From Candidatus Electrothrix communis (GTDB lineage: Bacteria; Desulfobacterota; Desulfobulbia; Desulfobulbales; Desulfobulbaceae), in NCBI GenBank assembly GCA_030644725.1, contig CP130629.1:923572-987571 (forward strand): DNA of 64,000 bases. Direction: 5' to 3'. The translations under genes were made by a program, and so were the position numbers. How positions within the stretch are numbered: position 1 is the first letter of the stretch; every line of letters begins with the position of its first letter. Of the stretch, positions 42,643 to 51,343 are shown in pieces. Below the pieces are notes generated by a model, which was not told where the DNA came from, did no database searches, and saw only the letters and a list, made by a program, of their open reading frames with translations.

Positions 42643-43992
42643 ATGGAAAATATCCCTGCCCATATTGTTCAGCGTGATCCTGACCAAAAAGAATTCCTCC
42701 AGGCGGTTTCAGAGCTTCTTGAAACAGTGAAGCCGGTTCTTGACCGCAATCCCGAGTACCGCAGTCAAGCAATCATTGAACGCATCACCGAACCGGAACG
42801 GGTCATTATATTTAGGGTGCCCTGGATGGACGATCAGGGCAGGGTGCAGGTGAATCGAGGTTTCCGGGTTGAGATGAATTCAGCTATCGGCCCGTATAAG
42901 GGAGGTTTACGTTTCCATCCTTCAGTGACCCTGTCCATTATTAAATTTCTTGCCTTTGAGCAGGTCTTTAAAAACAGCTTGACCACGCTTCAGATGGGCG
43001 GAGGGAAGGGCGGTGCAGATTTCGATCCCAAGGGCCGCTCTGATGGCGAGGTTATGCGTTTTTGTCAGGCATTTATGACCGAATTATCCCGCCATATCGG
43101 TCCGAACACCGACGTTCCGGCTGGCGATATCGGGGTAGGGGCCAGAGAAATCGGGTACCTCTTTGGGATGTATAAAAAAATACGTAACGAATTTACCGGG
43201 GTCATCACCGGAAAGGGTTTGAGCTGGGGCGGCAGCCTGATCCGGCCGCAGGCTACCGGCTATGGCCTGGTCTATTTTACAGCGGAAATGCTGGCAGAAA
43301 GCGGCGATTCCCTGGAGGGGAAAAACTGTTTGATTTCAGGGTCTGGAAATGTTGCCCAGTACACAGCGGAAAAGATCCTTCAGCTGGGTGGTCGAGTGCT
43401 TACATTGTCCGATTCATCCGGATATATCTATGATGAAGAGGGCATTGATGCGGAAAAACTCCGACATGTGATGCAGCTGAAAAATATTCGGCGGGCACGT
43501 ATCCGTGAATACTCTGAAAAATATCCGCAAGCAGTCTACACTGCGGTTAATCCAGATCTTGATCATGATCCGCTTTGGAATCATAAAGCAGACTGCGCAA
43601 TGCCTTGCGCGACCCAGAATGAAATCAATGAGCAGGATGCACAGCATCTCCTGAAAAATGGTGTAGGCCTTGTTTGCGAAGGGGCAAATATGCCATGCAC
43701 GCCTGATGCTATTGACTTGTTTGTAGAAAATAAAATTATTTATGGGCCTGGAAAGGCTGCCAATGCTGGCGGTGTCGCCGTCTCAGGCCTGGAGATGTCA
43801 CAGAACTCCATGCGGCTTGCTTGGCCTGAAGATGAAGTCGATAAACATTTGCGCAGGATTATGAAGTCCATCCACACAACCTGTATAGATGCTGCTGACG
43901 AATACGGGCTCCCGAGAAATTATTTGGCTGGAGCCAATATTGCCGGGTTTGTCAAGGTGGTCAATGCCATGCTTGATCAGGGGTTGGTCTAA
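42643..43992 (+). CDS. gdhA: NADP-specific glutamate dehydrogenase
   Basis: The 449-residue enzyme is of the hexameric class that makes glutamate from 2-oxoglutarate and ammonia with NADPH. It shows VNRGFRVEMNSAIGPYKGGLRFHP with the catalytic-site Lys, LQMGGGKGGADFDPKGRSDGE and DVPAGDIGVGAREIGYLFGMYK. The Rossmann motif GSGNVAQYTAEK lies near residue 230, and CEGANMPCTPDAI and GKAANAGGVAVSGLEMSQN follow. Length matches the family. It follows a strong terminator, so it has its own promoter. Only 47 bp separate it from bpt, so the two may be co-transcribed. Confidence 0.97.
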   Translation: MENIPAHIVQRDPDQKEFLQAVSELLETVKPVLDRNPEYRSQAIIERITEPERVIIFRVPWMDDQGRVQVNRGFRVEMNSAIGPYKGGLRFHPSVTLSIIKFLAFEQVFKNSLTTLQMGGGKGGADFDPKGRSDGEVMRFCQAFMTELSRHIGPNTDVPAGDIGVGAREIGYLFGMYKKIRNEFTGVITGKGLSWGGSLIRPQATGYGLVYFTAEMLAESGDSLEGKNCLISGSGNVAQYTAEKILQLGGRVLTLSDSSGYIYDEEGIDAEKLRHVMQLKNIRRARIREYSEKYPQAVYTAVNPDLDHDPLWNHKADCAMPCATQNEINEQDAQHLLKNGVGLVCEGANMPCTPDAIDLFVENKIIYGPGKAANAGGVAVSGLEMSQNSMRLAWPEDEVDKHLRRIMKSIHTTCIDAADEYGLPRNYLAGANIAGFVKVVNAMLDQGLV

Positions 43993-44038
43993 GTAAAATA
44001 TATTATGCCTATTAAAAAAAGATAGGGCTTCTGAAGTA

Positions 44039-44776
44039 ATGACAGTAGATGAGTTAAATAAACAGAAAGAAGATGGAGTCAGGGATTCCCTAGAGCAGTA
44101 TTTTGTTGATATAACATCTGAATGTCCCTACGGGATGCCTCAGCATGCTGTCTATCATCAAGCGTTTTTTGGATCGTTGGCAGATTCTACGATGGATTAT
44201 TTCTTTCGCAACGGGTATCGAAGGAATGGAAATTGCATGTATTCCATGCGTTGCCCAGGCTGTCAAGAATGTGTACCCATTCGCTTGAATCCAGAGGCAT
44301 TTTCTCAAAATCGAAACCAGAAGCGGGTACGGGCAAAAAATCGTGATGTCAGCGTGGGATTGGCACCATTGACAATGTCTGCTGAAAATCTTGCTTTGCT
44401 GGATCGTTTTCTCCTCAATCGTTTTCCAGACGGACGAGCCAATGCGGAAAGCTACTACAGTGGTTTTTTTATTACCTCGATGACGAAATGTTTTGAAATC
44501 CGCTATCGAGTGGCTGATCAATTACTGGGTGTAGCGATTGTTGACTGTTCCGATGACTGGCTTAATGCCGTTTATTTTTATTTTGATCCGGACCAGGGCG
44601 ATCGAAGCCCAGGAACGCTGAATATCCTTTATCTGATAGAGTTCTGTTTGCGTCACGGAATCGACCATCTTTATCTGGGCTATTGGATTAATAAGGTCAA
44701 AGGAATGCAGTATAAGACAGCGTTTAAGCCCCATGAATTGCTTATTGATGACCAGTGGAAAAGCGTGCCAAAATAG
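44039..44776 (+). CDS. bpt: Aspartate/glutamate leucyltransferase (Bpt/Ate1 type)
   Basis: The 245-residue protein transfers leucine from Leu-tRNA to N-terminal Asp or Glu of proteins, marking them for ClpS-ClpAP degradation. The N-terminal ATE domain has CPYGMPQHAVYHQAF..., NGNCMYSMRCPGCQECVPIRL with a CxxC pair, and RNQKRVRAKNRDV. The C-terminal ATE domain has VDCSDDWLNAVYFYFDPDQGDRSPGTLNIL and YLGYWINKVKGMQYKTAFKPHELL. Length and motifs are complete. Bpt rather than arginyl specificity is by family size and bacterial origin. Confidence 0.9.
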   Translation: MTVDELNKQKEDGVRDSLEQYFVDITSECPYGMPQHAVYHQAFFGSLADSTMDYFFRNGYRRNGNCMYSMRCPGCQECVPIRLNPEAFSQNRNQKRVRAKNRDVSVGLAPLTMSAENLALLDRFLLNRFPDGRANAESYYSGFFITSMTKCFEIRYRVADQLLGVAIVDCSDDWLNAVYFYFDPDQGDRSPGTLNILYLIEFCLRHGIDHLYLGYWINKVKGMQYKTAFKPHELLIDDQWKSVPK

Positions 44777-44825
44777 AAAAAACCAGGTGTTTTTCAGTGA
44801 ATTTAAATAATTTCATGTAGCTACC

Positions 44826-44865
44826 TTGACTTGTGGCTTAGAAATTTAACATAATATATATTATG
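44826..44865 (+). promoter_or_regulatory. Candidate promoter with palindromic -10 region
   Basis: TTGACT (44826-44831) is followed after 18 bases by CATAAT. That hexamer is part of the perfect 16-bp palindrome CATAATATATATTATG (44850-44865), about 70 bp before the glycosyltransferase at 44935. The overlap of an AT-only palindrome with the -10 suggests an operator. Confidence 0.45.
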
Positions 44866-44934
44866 CGACATTATCTATGTTTCAATAAATTCCTCAATGA
44901 AATATTACTGCATGGGATTTGCCCCTGATATCCT

Positions 44935-46053
44935 ATGCCCTCCTCCATTTTAACCTGTTATTATCGACCCAAGCCCGGCGGTTTTTGTAAACGACTCTTT
45001 CGTGGAATCAACGCGCTGCTTGATCGCGGGCATACAGTTCATTACCTGGCAGTTGTTCCTTTTCCTGTTGAACATCCGAATTGCCATTTTCATGGTTTCC
45101 CCTGGCCTGAAGCAAAAACTTCAGGCTATGTCTTCTGGGCTGTCTTTCATCTGCTCGCTCCCCTCTTACTTCTCTCTATTGGGGTCAAATGTCGAGTGAA
45201 GCACTTATTCGCTTTCGGATATACATACTCTTTATTATTACAACCGGTTAGGCTGGTTAAAAATATCCCCTTAACTCTTTTTTTACGAGGCGATACACTT
45301 AAAAAACATCGAACAACAGGAAGATCAAGGTCGCTTGTCAGACTTGAGCTGTTTCTTGAAGGTGTAGGAATTGCTGGAACTACAATGTATGGAGTCTCGG
45401 AATCCTTAATCAACAGGATTAATGATCGACATCAATTTTTTCGAGCGACAAAATGTGGCATTCTTCGCAATGATATTCCTGCGTGCTACACGGTGACGCA
45501 TAGAAATGCCTCCTTTCATTTACCCCTCCGAGCAGCTTGCGTCGGCACGATCGAGCCTGGAAAAAATTTATGCTTCCTTCTTAATGTATTCAAAAAAAAG
45601 AGTACCGGACAAATTCATCTTTATCTTTACGGCACTGGTCCGGACGAGAACCTTCTGAGAGATTTGGTGGAACAAGAAAATATTTCGAACCGAGTTCTGT
45701 TCAAAGGCTGGGTGCCGTCTGAACAAATCTGGCCTGAGATTGACCTGCTGCTCATGCCTTCCCTGCATGAAGGTGCTCCCAATGCAGTCTTGGAGGCTCT
45801 GGCAACAGAGACTCCGGTTATTGCCAGTGATATTCCCGAACATAAGGAAATTTTACCGCAAGTCTCTCTGCTTCCTCTTTCTGATGAGGATGCATGGAGA
45901 GAAAAATTAGCGGCAATCGTTAATAATCCTAAAAACCAGCTGCACCAAATTATCGCAGAGCAAAAACGCGCAGATAAGCATTTACGATTTGATTGGGACG
46001 ATAAAATTGCGCATTGTATTGTCAATGCTTCTCCTCCGGCTGATCCTACCTAA
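44935..46053 (+). CDS. Glycosyltransferase, family 4-like (GT-B fold)
   Basis: The 372-residue cytosolic enzyme has an N-terminal acceptor-binding half (TCYYRPKPGGFCKRLFRGINALLDRGHTVHYLAV) and a C-terminal nucleotide-sugar half. The latter has CVGTIEPGKNLCFLLNVFKK, HLYLYGTGPDENLLRDLVEQ, VLFKGWVPSEQIWPEIDLLLMPSLHEGAPNAVLEALATETPVIASD and the donor-binding E-x7-E-like region. It is the only rightward gene of the polysaccharide cluster and ends tail-to-tail, with a 4-bp overlap, with the sugar transferase. Confidence 0.88.
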   Translation: MPSSILTCYYRPKPGGFCKRLFRGINALLDRGHTVHYLAVVPFPVEHPNCHFHGFPWPEAKTSGYVFWAVFHLLAPLLLLSIGVKCRVKHLFAFGYTYSLLLQPVRLVKNIPLTLFLRGDTLKKHRTTGRSRSLVRLELFLEGVGIAGTTMYGVSESLINRINDRHQFFRATKCGILRNDIPACYTVTHRNASFHLPLRAACVGTIEPGKNLCFLLNVFKKKSTGQIHLYLYGTGPDENLLRDLVEQENISNRVLFKGWVPSEQIWPEIDLLLMPSLHEGAPNAVLEALATETPVIASDIPEHKEILPQVSLLPLSDEDAWREKLAAIVNNPKNQLHQIIAEQKRADKHLRFDWDDKIAHCIVNASPPADPT

Positions 46054-47531
46054 TATGCCCCTTTACCAGTGAACATACAGCGAATAGTTTTGAGGATAAT
46101 TTTCAGGTCGCATAGAAGAGAATAATTGAGCACATACCAGTCATCAAGCTCCACTCTTTCCTTGTAATTTTCCACATCGCTTCGATCCGTTACCTGCCAA
46201 GGCCCGGTAATCCCCGGTTTCATCGAGACATAACGGCCAGCACTCTGTGCGCCGTTTCCTTTATAATGTTCCTTTAATTCTCGGCCGACAATAGGACGAG
46301 CCCCGACTACGCTCATTTCTCCTTTCAGGACATTGAAAAACTGAGGAAATTCATCTAAGCTGGTTCGTCGAAGAAAGCGCCCTGCCCTGGTGATCCTTGG
46401 ATCCTTTTTCAGCTTAAAACTTCTGTTCCATTCTTCAGCAAGGACTAGATCATTTTCTAAAAGTTCGTTTAATTTTTTATCCGCATCAACGATCATGGTT
46501 CTGAACTTCAGGCATCCAAACTCTCTACCCGTTGCGGTAATGCGCCGGTGACGATAAAAAATTGGCCCTTTGCTGTCGAGTTTAATGAACAACATAATCA
46601 AGAGCATAAGTGGGCTACTCAGCAAGAGAATACAAAATGAAAAGATGATATCAAAGGTCCTTTTCCAGTCCGAAGCAGGATTGAAATTCAAGACCAACAT
46701 GTCTCCAACTGACTGAATTTCTGCATGATGTAATCCAAAGATATACAGATCTGGAACGAGAAAAATTTGAGCACCAAGGTCCCGACATTCCCGGAGAAGC
46801 CAAAAAATTTTTCGTTCAGCCCGCATGGGGAGGGCAATATAAACATAATCAATATCATTATGAATGAGATACTCTTGTATATCATCAATCCGCCCCAGTA
46901 ATGGTTTGTCGCTTGTTTTTAAATCATTATCCTGGAGTTTGTCGTCAAAAAATCCGGTAATTTCAATGCCAGCCCAAGGGATTGTCTCCAACTGCTGGGC
47001 CATTTTTAAGCCGAGGTCACCTGCACCGACAATGATGGCATGACGAATATTTTTCCCCTGCGTTCGATGATAGCGCAAGAGCTGACGAACAAGAAGATGA
47101 GAGAGAAAAATCAAAAAAGGGGTGGTTAATGACCAGAGGAGAAAAACGGCTCTGGAATATCCCTCAGACACCTTAAAAATAAAAAAATAAAACAGCAGAA
47201 GACCGATAACAGATGCCCACGCTTTGAGGATAACGAAAAATTCAAGATAAAGCTTCCAGCCGCGCCAGGAACGGTACATCTGGAGATATTGAAAACAAAT
47301 AAAGCAGAGGACGAAAACAACAACCTCCAGCAAGGTATAATAAAGACTCCAGGGAACCTTGTATAAGAAAACGAGCAGCCACAGATAACCACAGACCAAA
47401 GAGCAGTCAAGGACATGGAGGAGTTTGTAAATAACCGAGCTGCGTTGGCGCAGATTCCAGGATAAAACAGGCGACATAATCAAGAGGGAAAGCGCCACCA
47501 GCCAGGAGTCATGCTTAAGCGGGCTGGACAA
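46050..47531 (-). CDS. Polyprenyl-phosphate sugar transferase (initiating glycosylphosphotransferase)
   Basis: The 493-residue membrane protein puts the first sugar phosphate on undecaprenyl phosphate. It has four or five N-terminal membrane segments, then a Rossmann-like domain (IIVGAGDLGLKMAQQLETI), then the catalytic bacterial sugar transferase domain: KRTFDIIFSFCILLLSSP, KLDSKGPIFYRHRRI, GREFGCLKFRTM, RRTSLDEFPQFFNVLKGEMSVVGARP and KPGITGPWQV. The start is uncertain: the TTG at 47531 overlaps the upstream gene by 52 bp, and an ATG at 47477 is possible. It is the last gene of the leftward operon. Confidence 0.93.
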   Translation of the reverse strand: MSSPLKHDSWLVALSLLIMSPVLSWNLRQRSSVIYKLLHVLDCSLVCGYLWLLVFLYKVPWSLYYTLLEVVVFVLCFICFQYLQMYRSWRGWKLYLEFFVILKAWASVIGLLLFYFFIFKVSEGYSRAVFLLWSLTTPFLIFLSHLLVRQLLRYHRTQGKNIRHAIIVGAGDLGLKMAQQLETIPWAGIEITGFFDDKLQDNDLKTSDKPLLGRIDDIQEYLIHNDIDYVYIALPMRAERKIFWLLRECRDLGAQIFLVPDLYIFGLHHAEIQSVGDMLVLNFNPASDWKRTFDIIFSFCILLLSSPLMLLIMLFIKLDSKGPIFYRHRRITATGREFGCLKFRTMIVDADKKLNELLENDLVLAEEWNRSFKLKKDPRITRAGRFLRRTSLDEFPQFFNVLKGEMSVVGARPIVGRELKEHYKGNGAQSAGRYVSMKPGITGPWQVTDRSDVENYKERVELDDWYVLNYSLLCDLKIILKTIRCMFTGKGAY

Positions 47532-48427
47532 TTACCGGGAAGCATCTTGAACCTTCTCCCCATTTTATAGGCAATAAACTTGCAAAAATTACGTAGAAAA
47601 GATTCAGGAAGCAAATAATATTTTCTTTTTTTGGTTATCAATGCCAATTCCGACAGGACATACTTTCTTCCAGCTCCGGCAGGTCCACCGTGCTGTAAAA
47701 GATGCTTTGCCTGTGTTTCATGAAGGACTCCGATATCAAAATATCTTTTGAAATCCTGAATGATTGAATAATTATGAGAATGACGTACTCTAGCCTCACT
47801 CACATAGGCTACATAATATCCTTTTTCGAGCATTTTTGCCAGTGCGACAGTATCTTCTCCAAAAAGTAAATGTTCTGGAAAATACCCCTGATCCGCTAAC
47901 AGGTCTCGACGCCAAGCTGCGAACGAATTGGAAATAAAAACCGTTTTGAAACCGTAGAGATCCCAATCCTGTTGGCAACGCAGTTGTGCTTTCTCTGGAT
48001 AATTAAAAAGGCGTAGGTGTTCACCGAAAAATGTTGCATCGTGTCCAGGAAGTTGCCTTCCGTAGGCTGCGGCAATTTTTTCATTGCTTCCCAATGAACG
48101 GACCAGCAGCTCAACGGCGTTGTTTTCAGCCGGAACAGCGTCTTGGGTCATGAACAGCAAAATATCAGCGGTTGTCTGGCGAGCCGCCATGGTACGGGTT
48201 CCTCCATGATCAAAGTCTTCTTGCTTAATTTCATGAAGGCGGACAAAGGAATGCTTACTCATATACCGTTTCGCCATGGCAAGAGTACCATCGGTTGACC
48301 CCGAATCGATCAGGAGGATTTCGTCAGGCACAAGAGTCTGTCGTTCTAAGGCGGAAAACAGGTCATCAAGCCAGCGCTCACCGTTCAAGGTTGGTATGAT
48401 TAATGAGACGGTTTGAGTTTTGTTCAT
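47480..48427 (-). CDS. Glycosyltransferase family 2 (rhamnosyltransferase-like)
   Basis: The 315-residue GT-A enzyme has SLIIPTLNGERWLDDLFSALE at the start, the donor-site stretch IDSGSTDGTLAMAKRY, and the metal-site-like region LLFMTQDAVPAENNAVE (TQDAxP, as in rhamnosyl- and N-acetylglucosaminyl-transferases). HLLFGEDTVALAKMLEKG carries the ED of the acceptor site. The N-terminal HDGGTRTMAAR stretch is typical of the FucT/rhamnosyl subgroup. A basic C-terminus follows. The specific sugar cannot be read. Confidence 0.88.
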   Translation of the reverse strand: MNKTQTVSLIIPTLNGERWLDDLFSALERQTLVPDEILLIDSGSTDGTLAMAKRYMSKHSFVRLHEIKQEDFDHGGTRTMAARQTTADILLFMTQDAVPAENNAVELLVRSLGSNEKIAAAYGRQLPGHDATFFGEHLRLFNYPEKAQLRCQQDWDLYGFKTVFISNSFAAWRRDLLADQGYFPEHLLFGEDTVALAKMLEKGYYVAYVSEARVRHSHNYSIIQDFKRYFDIGVLHETQAKHLLQHGGPAGAGRKYVLSELALITKKRKYYLLPESFLRNFCKFIAYKMGRRFKMLPGNCPARLSMTPGWWRFPS

Positions 48428-48443
48428 AGAATTTCAACAGCAG

Positions 48444-49274
48444 CTATATTTTAAGCCATCGTACCAGCAGATACTTTGACAACGCCCAGACTATATACAA
48501 AGAAGGATGCTTTTTGTACAACAGTAGTTCACTTTTTGCCGCTGTCAGTCGCTGCTGATAGGAAATTTGCTGTCGATTTTTCTGCCACCCCCGGCAATGG
48601 TAAACCTGTATTTTGGGAGAGTATACAATCCTCCAGCCCGCTTTTCTGATCCGAAGGCAGAGTTCAATATCCTCCTTATATAAAAAAAAATCAGGGTCAA
48701 AGACTGCGGTACCGCTACTCCGATCTAAGGAGAGCTGGGTCAACATAGCCTGGCGACAAAAAAGGAACGCACCGCAAAGGGCTGGGACATCTTCCGGGAT
48801 CAGATATTGTCCTCTATCCTTTTCTCCCTGGCTCCTATCATACCAGCAGCCGTACCATTTTCGGAAGACCCCGGTGGAATCGAGAAGATTTGTGGGAAGT
48901 CCGCTGTTCTTATCAAAGCCCAGCAGCCTGGCGCCCACGCACCCTATTTTTTCGTTTTCTTGAAGAAAGGAGATAGATTTTTCAAGGGTATTTGCTGTGA
49001 GAAAAGCGTCTGGATTGAGAAAAAGGATAAAGTCTGCTGTCTGAAATACTGCTCGATAACCTCTATTATTAGCTCGGCTAAATCCTATATTTTCTCCAAG
49101 AATAACCCTGATGCCGGGCTTCTTCCTATAGGTATCCAGATATGAAACATCCTTGGAACCAGAATCTACCAAGACAATATCGGCCGGAATCGTTTGCTGG
49201 CTAAGAGCATCCAAACAACGAGGCAAAACATCTTGAGAGTTGTGGGTGACAATGATGACGGCAATTTCAACCAT
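48444..49274 (-). CDS. Glycosyltransferase family 2
   Basis: The 276-residue GT-A enzyme starts EIAVIIVTHNSQDVLPRCLDAL. It has VLVDSGSKDVSYLDTY, the catalytic stretch RANNRGYRAVFQTADFILFLNPDAFL (NPDA in place of DxD), GAFLFCRQAML and FFLYKEDIELCLRIRKAGWRIVY, the 'ED' donor or acceptor helix found in rhamnosyltransferases such as WbbL-type enzymes. The ATG lacks a strong ribosome-binding site. It lies 17 bp before the next gene and 19 bp after the previous one, so it is translated as part of the operon. Confidence 0.87.
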   Translation of the reverse strand: MVEIAVIIVTHNSQDVLPRCLDALSQQTIPADIVLVDSGSKDVSYLDTYRKKPGIRVILGENIGFSRANNRGYRAVFQTADFILFLNPDAFLTANTLEKSISFLQENEKIGCVGARLLGFDKNSGLPTNLLDSTGVFRKWYGCWYDRSQGEKDRGQYLIPEDVPALCGAFLFCRQAMLTQLSLDRSSGTAVFDPDFFLYKEDIELCLRIRKAGWRIVYSPKIQVYHCRGWQKNRQQISYQQRLTAAKSELLLYKKHPSLYIVWALSKYLLVRWLKI

Positions 49275-49292
49275 AGGAGTGGTGGGCCCAAC

Positions 49293-50348
49293 TTAATTCC
49301 TGCAAAAGAAAACTCGATAGAGGTCCAGTAGCCAATTTTTTTCCCCCTCTGCATCTCGTCTTCGCATGATGGACTCTAAAACCGTCTTTTCCGCTGTAGA
49401 TAAGCGAGCAGCAAACTCCTCATTATTCAGAACATCATGTTTACTGATTTGCTTGCGTTTTTTTCGCATTTCTCGCATGCTCACCACGGCTTGCCCCAGC
49501 CCTTGCAGATAGGCCGGGATCTGCCCCTTTTTCATAACAAAAAGCAGCCAAAAAAATTGGTAAATCAAAATAACCGGCAAAAAGCGAAAAAAAAGCCGAG
49601 TTGGATAATTTTTCAGCAGTACATAGAAAGAATTGCGGGTAGAAAGCCGAATTGTAAAGGGGTTGATTTTGGAACCGCTGGATGCGCTACCAATATGATA
49701 AACCTTAGCCGTTGGCACATAATAACCTCGTTTACCGGAATGGTTGATACGCAAGTTCAGGTCAACATCTTCAAGATAGGCAAAAAAATCTTCATCAAAC
49801 AAACCTATTTGATCGAACAATGAGCGGCGATACAAAACTGCCCCGGCACAGGCTCCGAAAATCGGGCCTGCCTGGTTATACGCCGGACCATCCAGTTCCA
49901 TTGTTCCCAAACGATACCCTGCCCCGCCACGTAGATACCCGTCCCCTGCCCCGTCCAATATTATGCGGTCATGGAAACTGAGCATTTTGGGCGAAAAAAA
50001 ATCAAATTCTTTTTGTTCTTCTGCTACCTGCATCAGGTGAGACAAGCAGGCAGAATCCAACTCTGTATCATTATTCAGCAAAAAAACAAAGGGAGCCGTG
50101 CTGCTCAGGATGCCCTGATTCACTGCCGCACTGAAACCCCTATTTTCCGGCAGCGCGATGATTCGTACCTGCGGATGATTCTCGCGTAAATATTCCAGAG
50201 AGTCATCATGAGACCCATTATCAACAACAGTGATTTGTAGGAAAATGAAGTCCTGTTGTTCGATCGAGGTTAAACAGGCAGGAAGAAAACGCAGACCATT
50301 CCAGTTCGGAATAATAAGATTGACCGCTGGGGTCTGATCATTATTCAT
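49293..50348 (-). CDS. Glycosyltransferase family 2 with C-terminal extension
   Basis: The 351-residue enzyme shows NLIIPNWNGLRFLPACLTSI, VVDNGSHDDSLEYL, ENRGFSAAVNQGIL, FVFLLNNDTELD, FGACAGAVLYRRSLFDQIGLFDEDFFAYLEDVDLNLRI and KVYHIGSASSGSK. This order is the WcaA/rhamnosyltransferase-like subgroup. The last 90 residues are hydrophobic (FFRFLPVILIYQFFWLLFVM) and then basic, which points to membrane attachment. Start and previous stop overlap as TAATG, so translation is coupled to the gene at 50348-51313. Confidence 0.88.
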   Translation of the reverse strand: MNNDQTPAVNLIIPNWNGLRFLPACLTSIEQQDFIFLQITVVDNGSHDDSLEYLRENHPQVRIIALPENRGFSAAVNQGILSSTAPFVFLLNNDTELDSACLSHLMQVAEEQKEFDFFSPKMLSFHDRIILDGAGDGYLRGGAGYRLGTMELDGPAYNQAGPIFGACAGAVLYRRSLFDQIGLFDEDFFAYLEDVDLNLRINHSGKRGYYVPTAKVYHIGSASSGSKINPFTIRLSTRNSFYVLLKNYPTRLFFRFLPVILIYQFFWLLFVMKKGQIPAYLQGLGQAVVSMREMRKKRKQISKHDVLNNEEFAARLSTAEKTVLESIMRRRDAEGEKNWLLDLYRVFFCRN

Positions 50349-51313
50349 TAATCGTTTTTATCTTCCTGCTCTTGTCGACCCAGCACCCTACGGACCACGT
50401 AAATCGGCTTTTTTTGCGATTCATGGTAGGTTCTGACCTGAAGCTCTCCCAGCAGCCCCATGTAAATAAATTGCATGCCCATGAGGATCAACAGGATCGC
50501 CAGGAGGAGGAGAGGCCTATTGGCCATGGGAACATCAAAAAACATCCGCTGAGCAGTCATTATCAGGGCGATAAGAAATCCTGAACCGCCACTGACAAGG
50601 CCAAGCGTACCAAAAACGTGAATAGGTCGGGTTGCATAACTGAGCAGGAATTTAACCGTCATCAGGTCCAGAACGACACGGAGGGTTCTGGAAATGCCGT
50701 ACTTGGAGGTGCCAAAACGCCGAGGGCGGTGATTGGCCTTAACTTCGGTAATTTTACCACCAACGCCGCTGGCAATAGCTGGAATAAAGCGGTGCATTTC
50801 TCCGTAGAGCCGAATTCCTTGGGTGATCTCTTTTCTGAAGGTCTTCAGAGTACATCCATAGTCGTGGAGATGGACACCCGTTACCACGGAGATAATTTTA
50901 TTAGCGATCATCGAAGGCAAGCGGCGATTAAGAAAAGGATCCTGGCGATCATGGCGCCAGCCGCTGACCAGCTCATACCCCTCTTCCATTTTTTGCAGGA
51001 ATATGGGAATGTCATGGGGGTCATTCTGCATATCCCCGTCCATGGTGACGATCACATCACCGGTGGCATAGTCAAAGCCAGCGGACATGGCTGCGGTCTG
51101 GCCGAAGTTGCGGCGGAAGGAAACCACGACGACGGTTTTATCCTGCTGTTGTATTTTTTCCAACAGGGATAAGCTTGCGTCGCTTGAACCATCATCTATA
51201 AAGACGATCTCGTGTTCATGCTCTATGGTCTTGAGCACGCCTTTTAACTCATCATAGAGGAGGTTGACATTTTCTTCTTCGTTATAGATGGGGATAACAA
51301 TAGATAATTTCAC
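50348..51313 (-). CDS. Polyprenyl-phosphate glycosyltransferase (DPM1/GtrB-like GT2)
   Basis: The 321-residue GT2 enzyme has an N-terminal catalytic domain: KLSIVIPIYNEEENVNLLYDEL, FIDDGSSDASLSLLEKI, FRRNFGQTAAMSAGFDYATGDVIVTMDGDMQNDP with the DGD metal site, and VSGWRHDRQDPFLNRRLPS. Two C-terminal membrane segments follow (VFGTLGLVSGGSGFLIALIM, PLLLLAILLILMGMQFIYMGLLGEL). Such enzymes load a single sugar on undecaprenyl phosphate for periplasmic transfer. The CTLKTFRKEI and MHRFIPAIAS stretches are typical. Confidence 0.92.
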   Translation of the reverse strand: MKLSIVIPIYNEEENVNLLYDELKGVLKTIEHEHEIVFIDDGSSDASLSLLEKIQQQDKTVVVVSFRRNFGQTAAMSAGFDYATGDVIVTMDGDMQNDPHDIPIFLQKMEEGYELVSGWRHDRQDPFLNRRLPSMIANKIISVVTGVHLHDYGCTLKTFRKEITQGIRLYGEMHRFIPAIASGVGGKITEVKANHRPRRFGTSKYGISRTLRVVLDLMTVKFLLSYATRPIHVFGTLGLVSGGSGFLIALIMTAQRMFFDVPMANRPLLLLAILLILMGMQFIYMGLLGELQVRTYHESQKKPIYVVRRVLGRQEQEDKND

Positions 51314-51343
51314 GTTTTATGTCCTTAGCTCAAGGAGGGTTGA

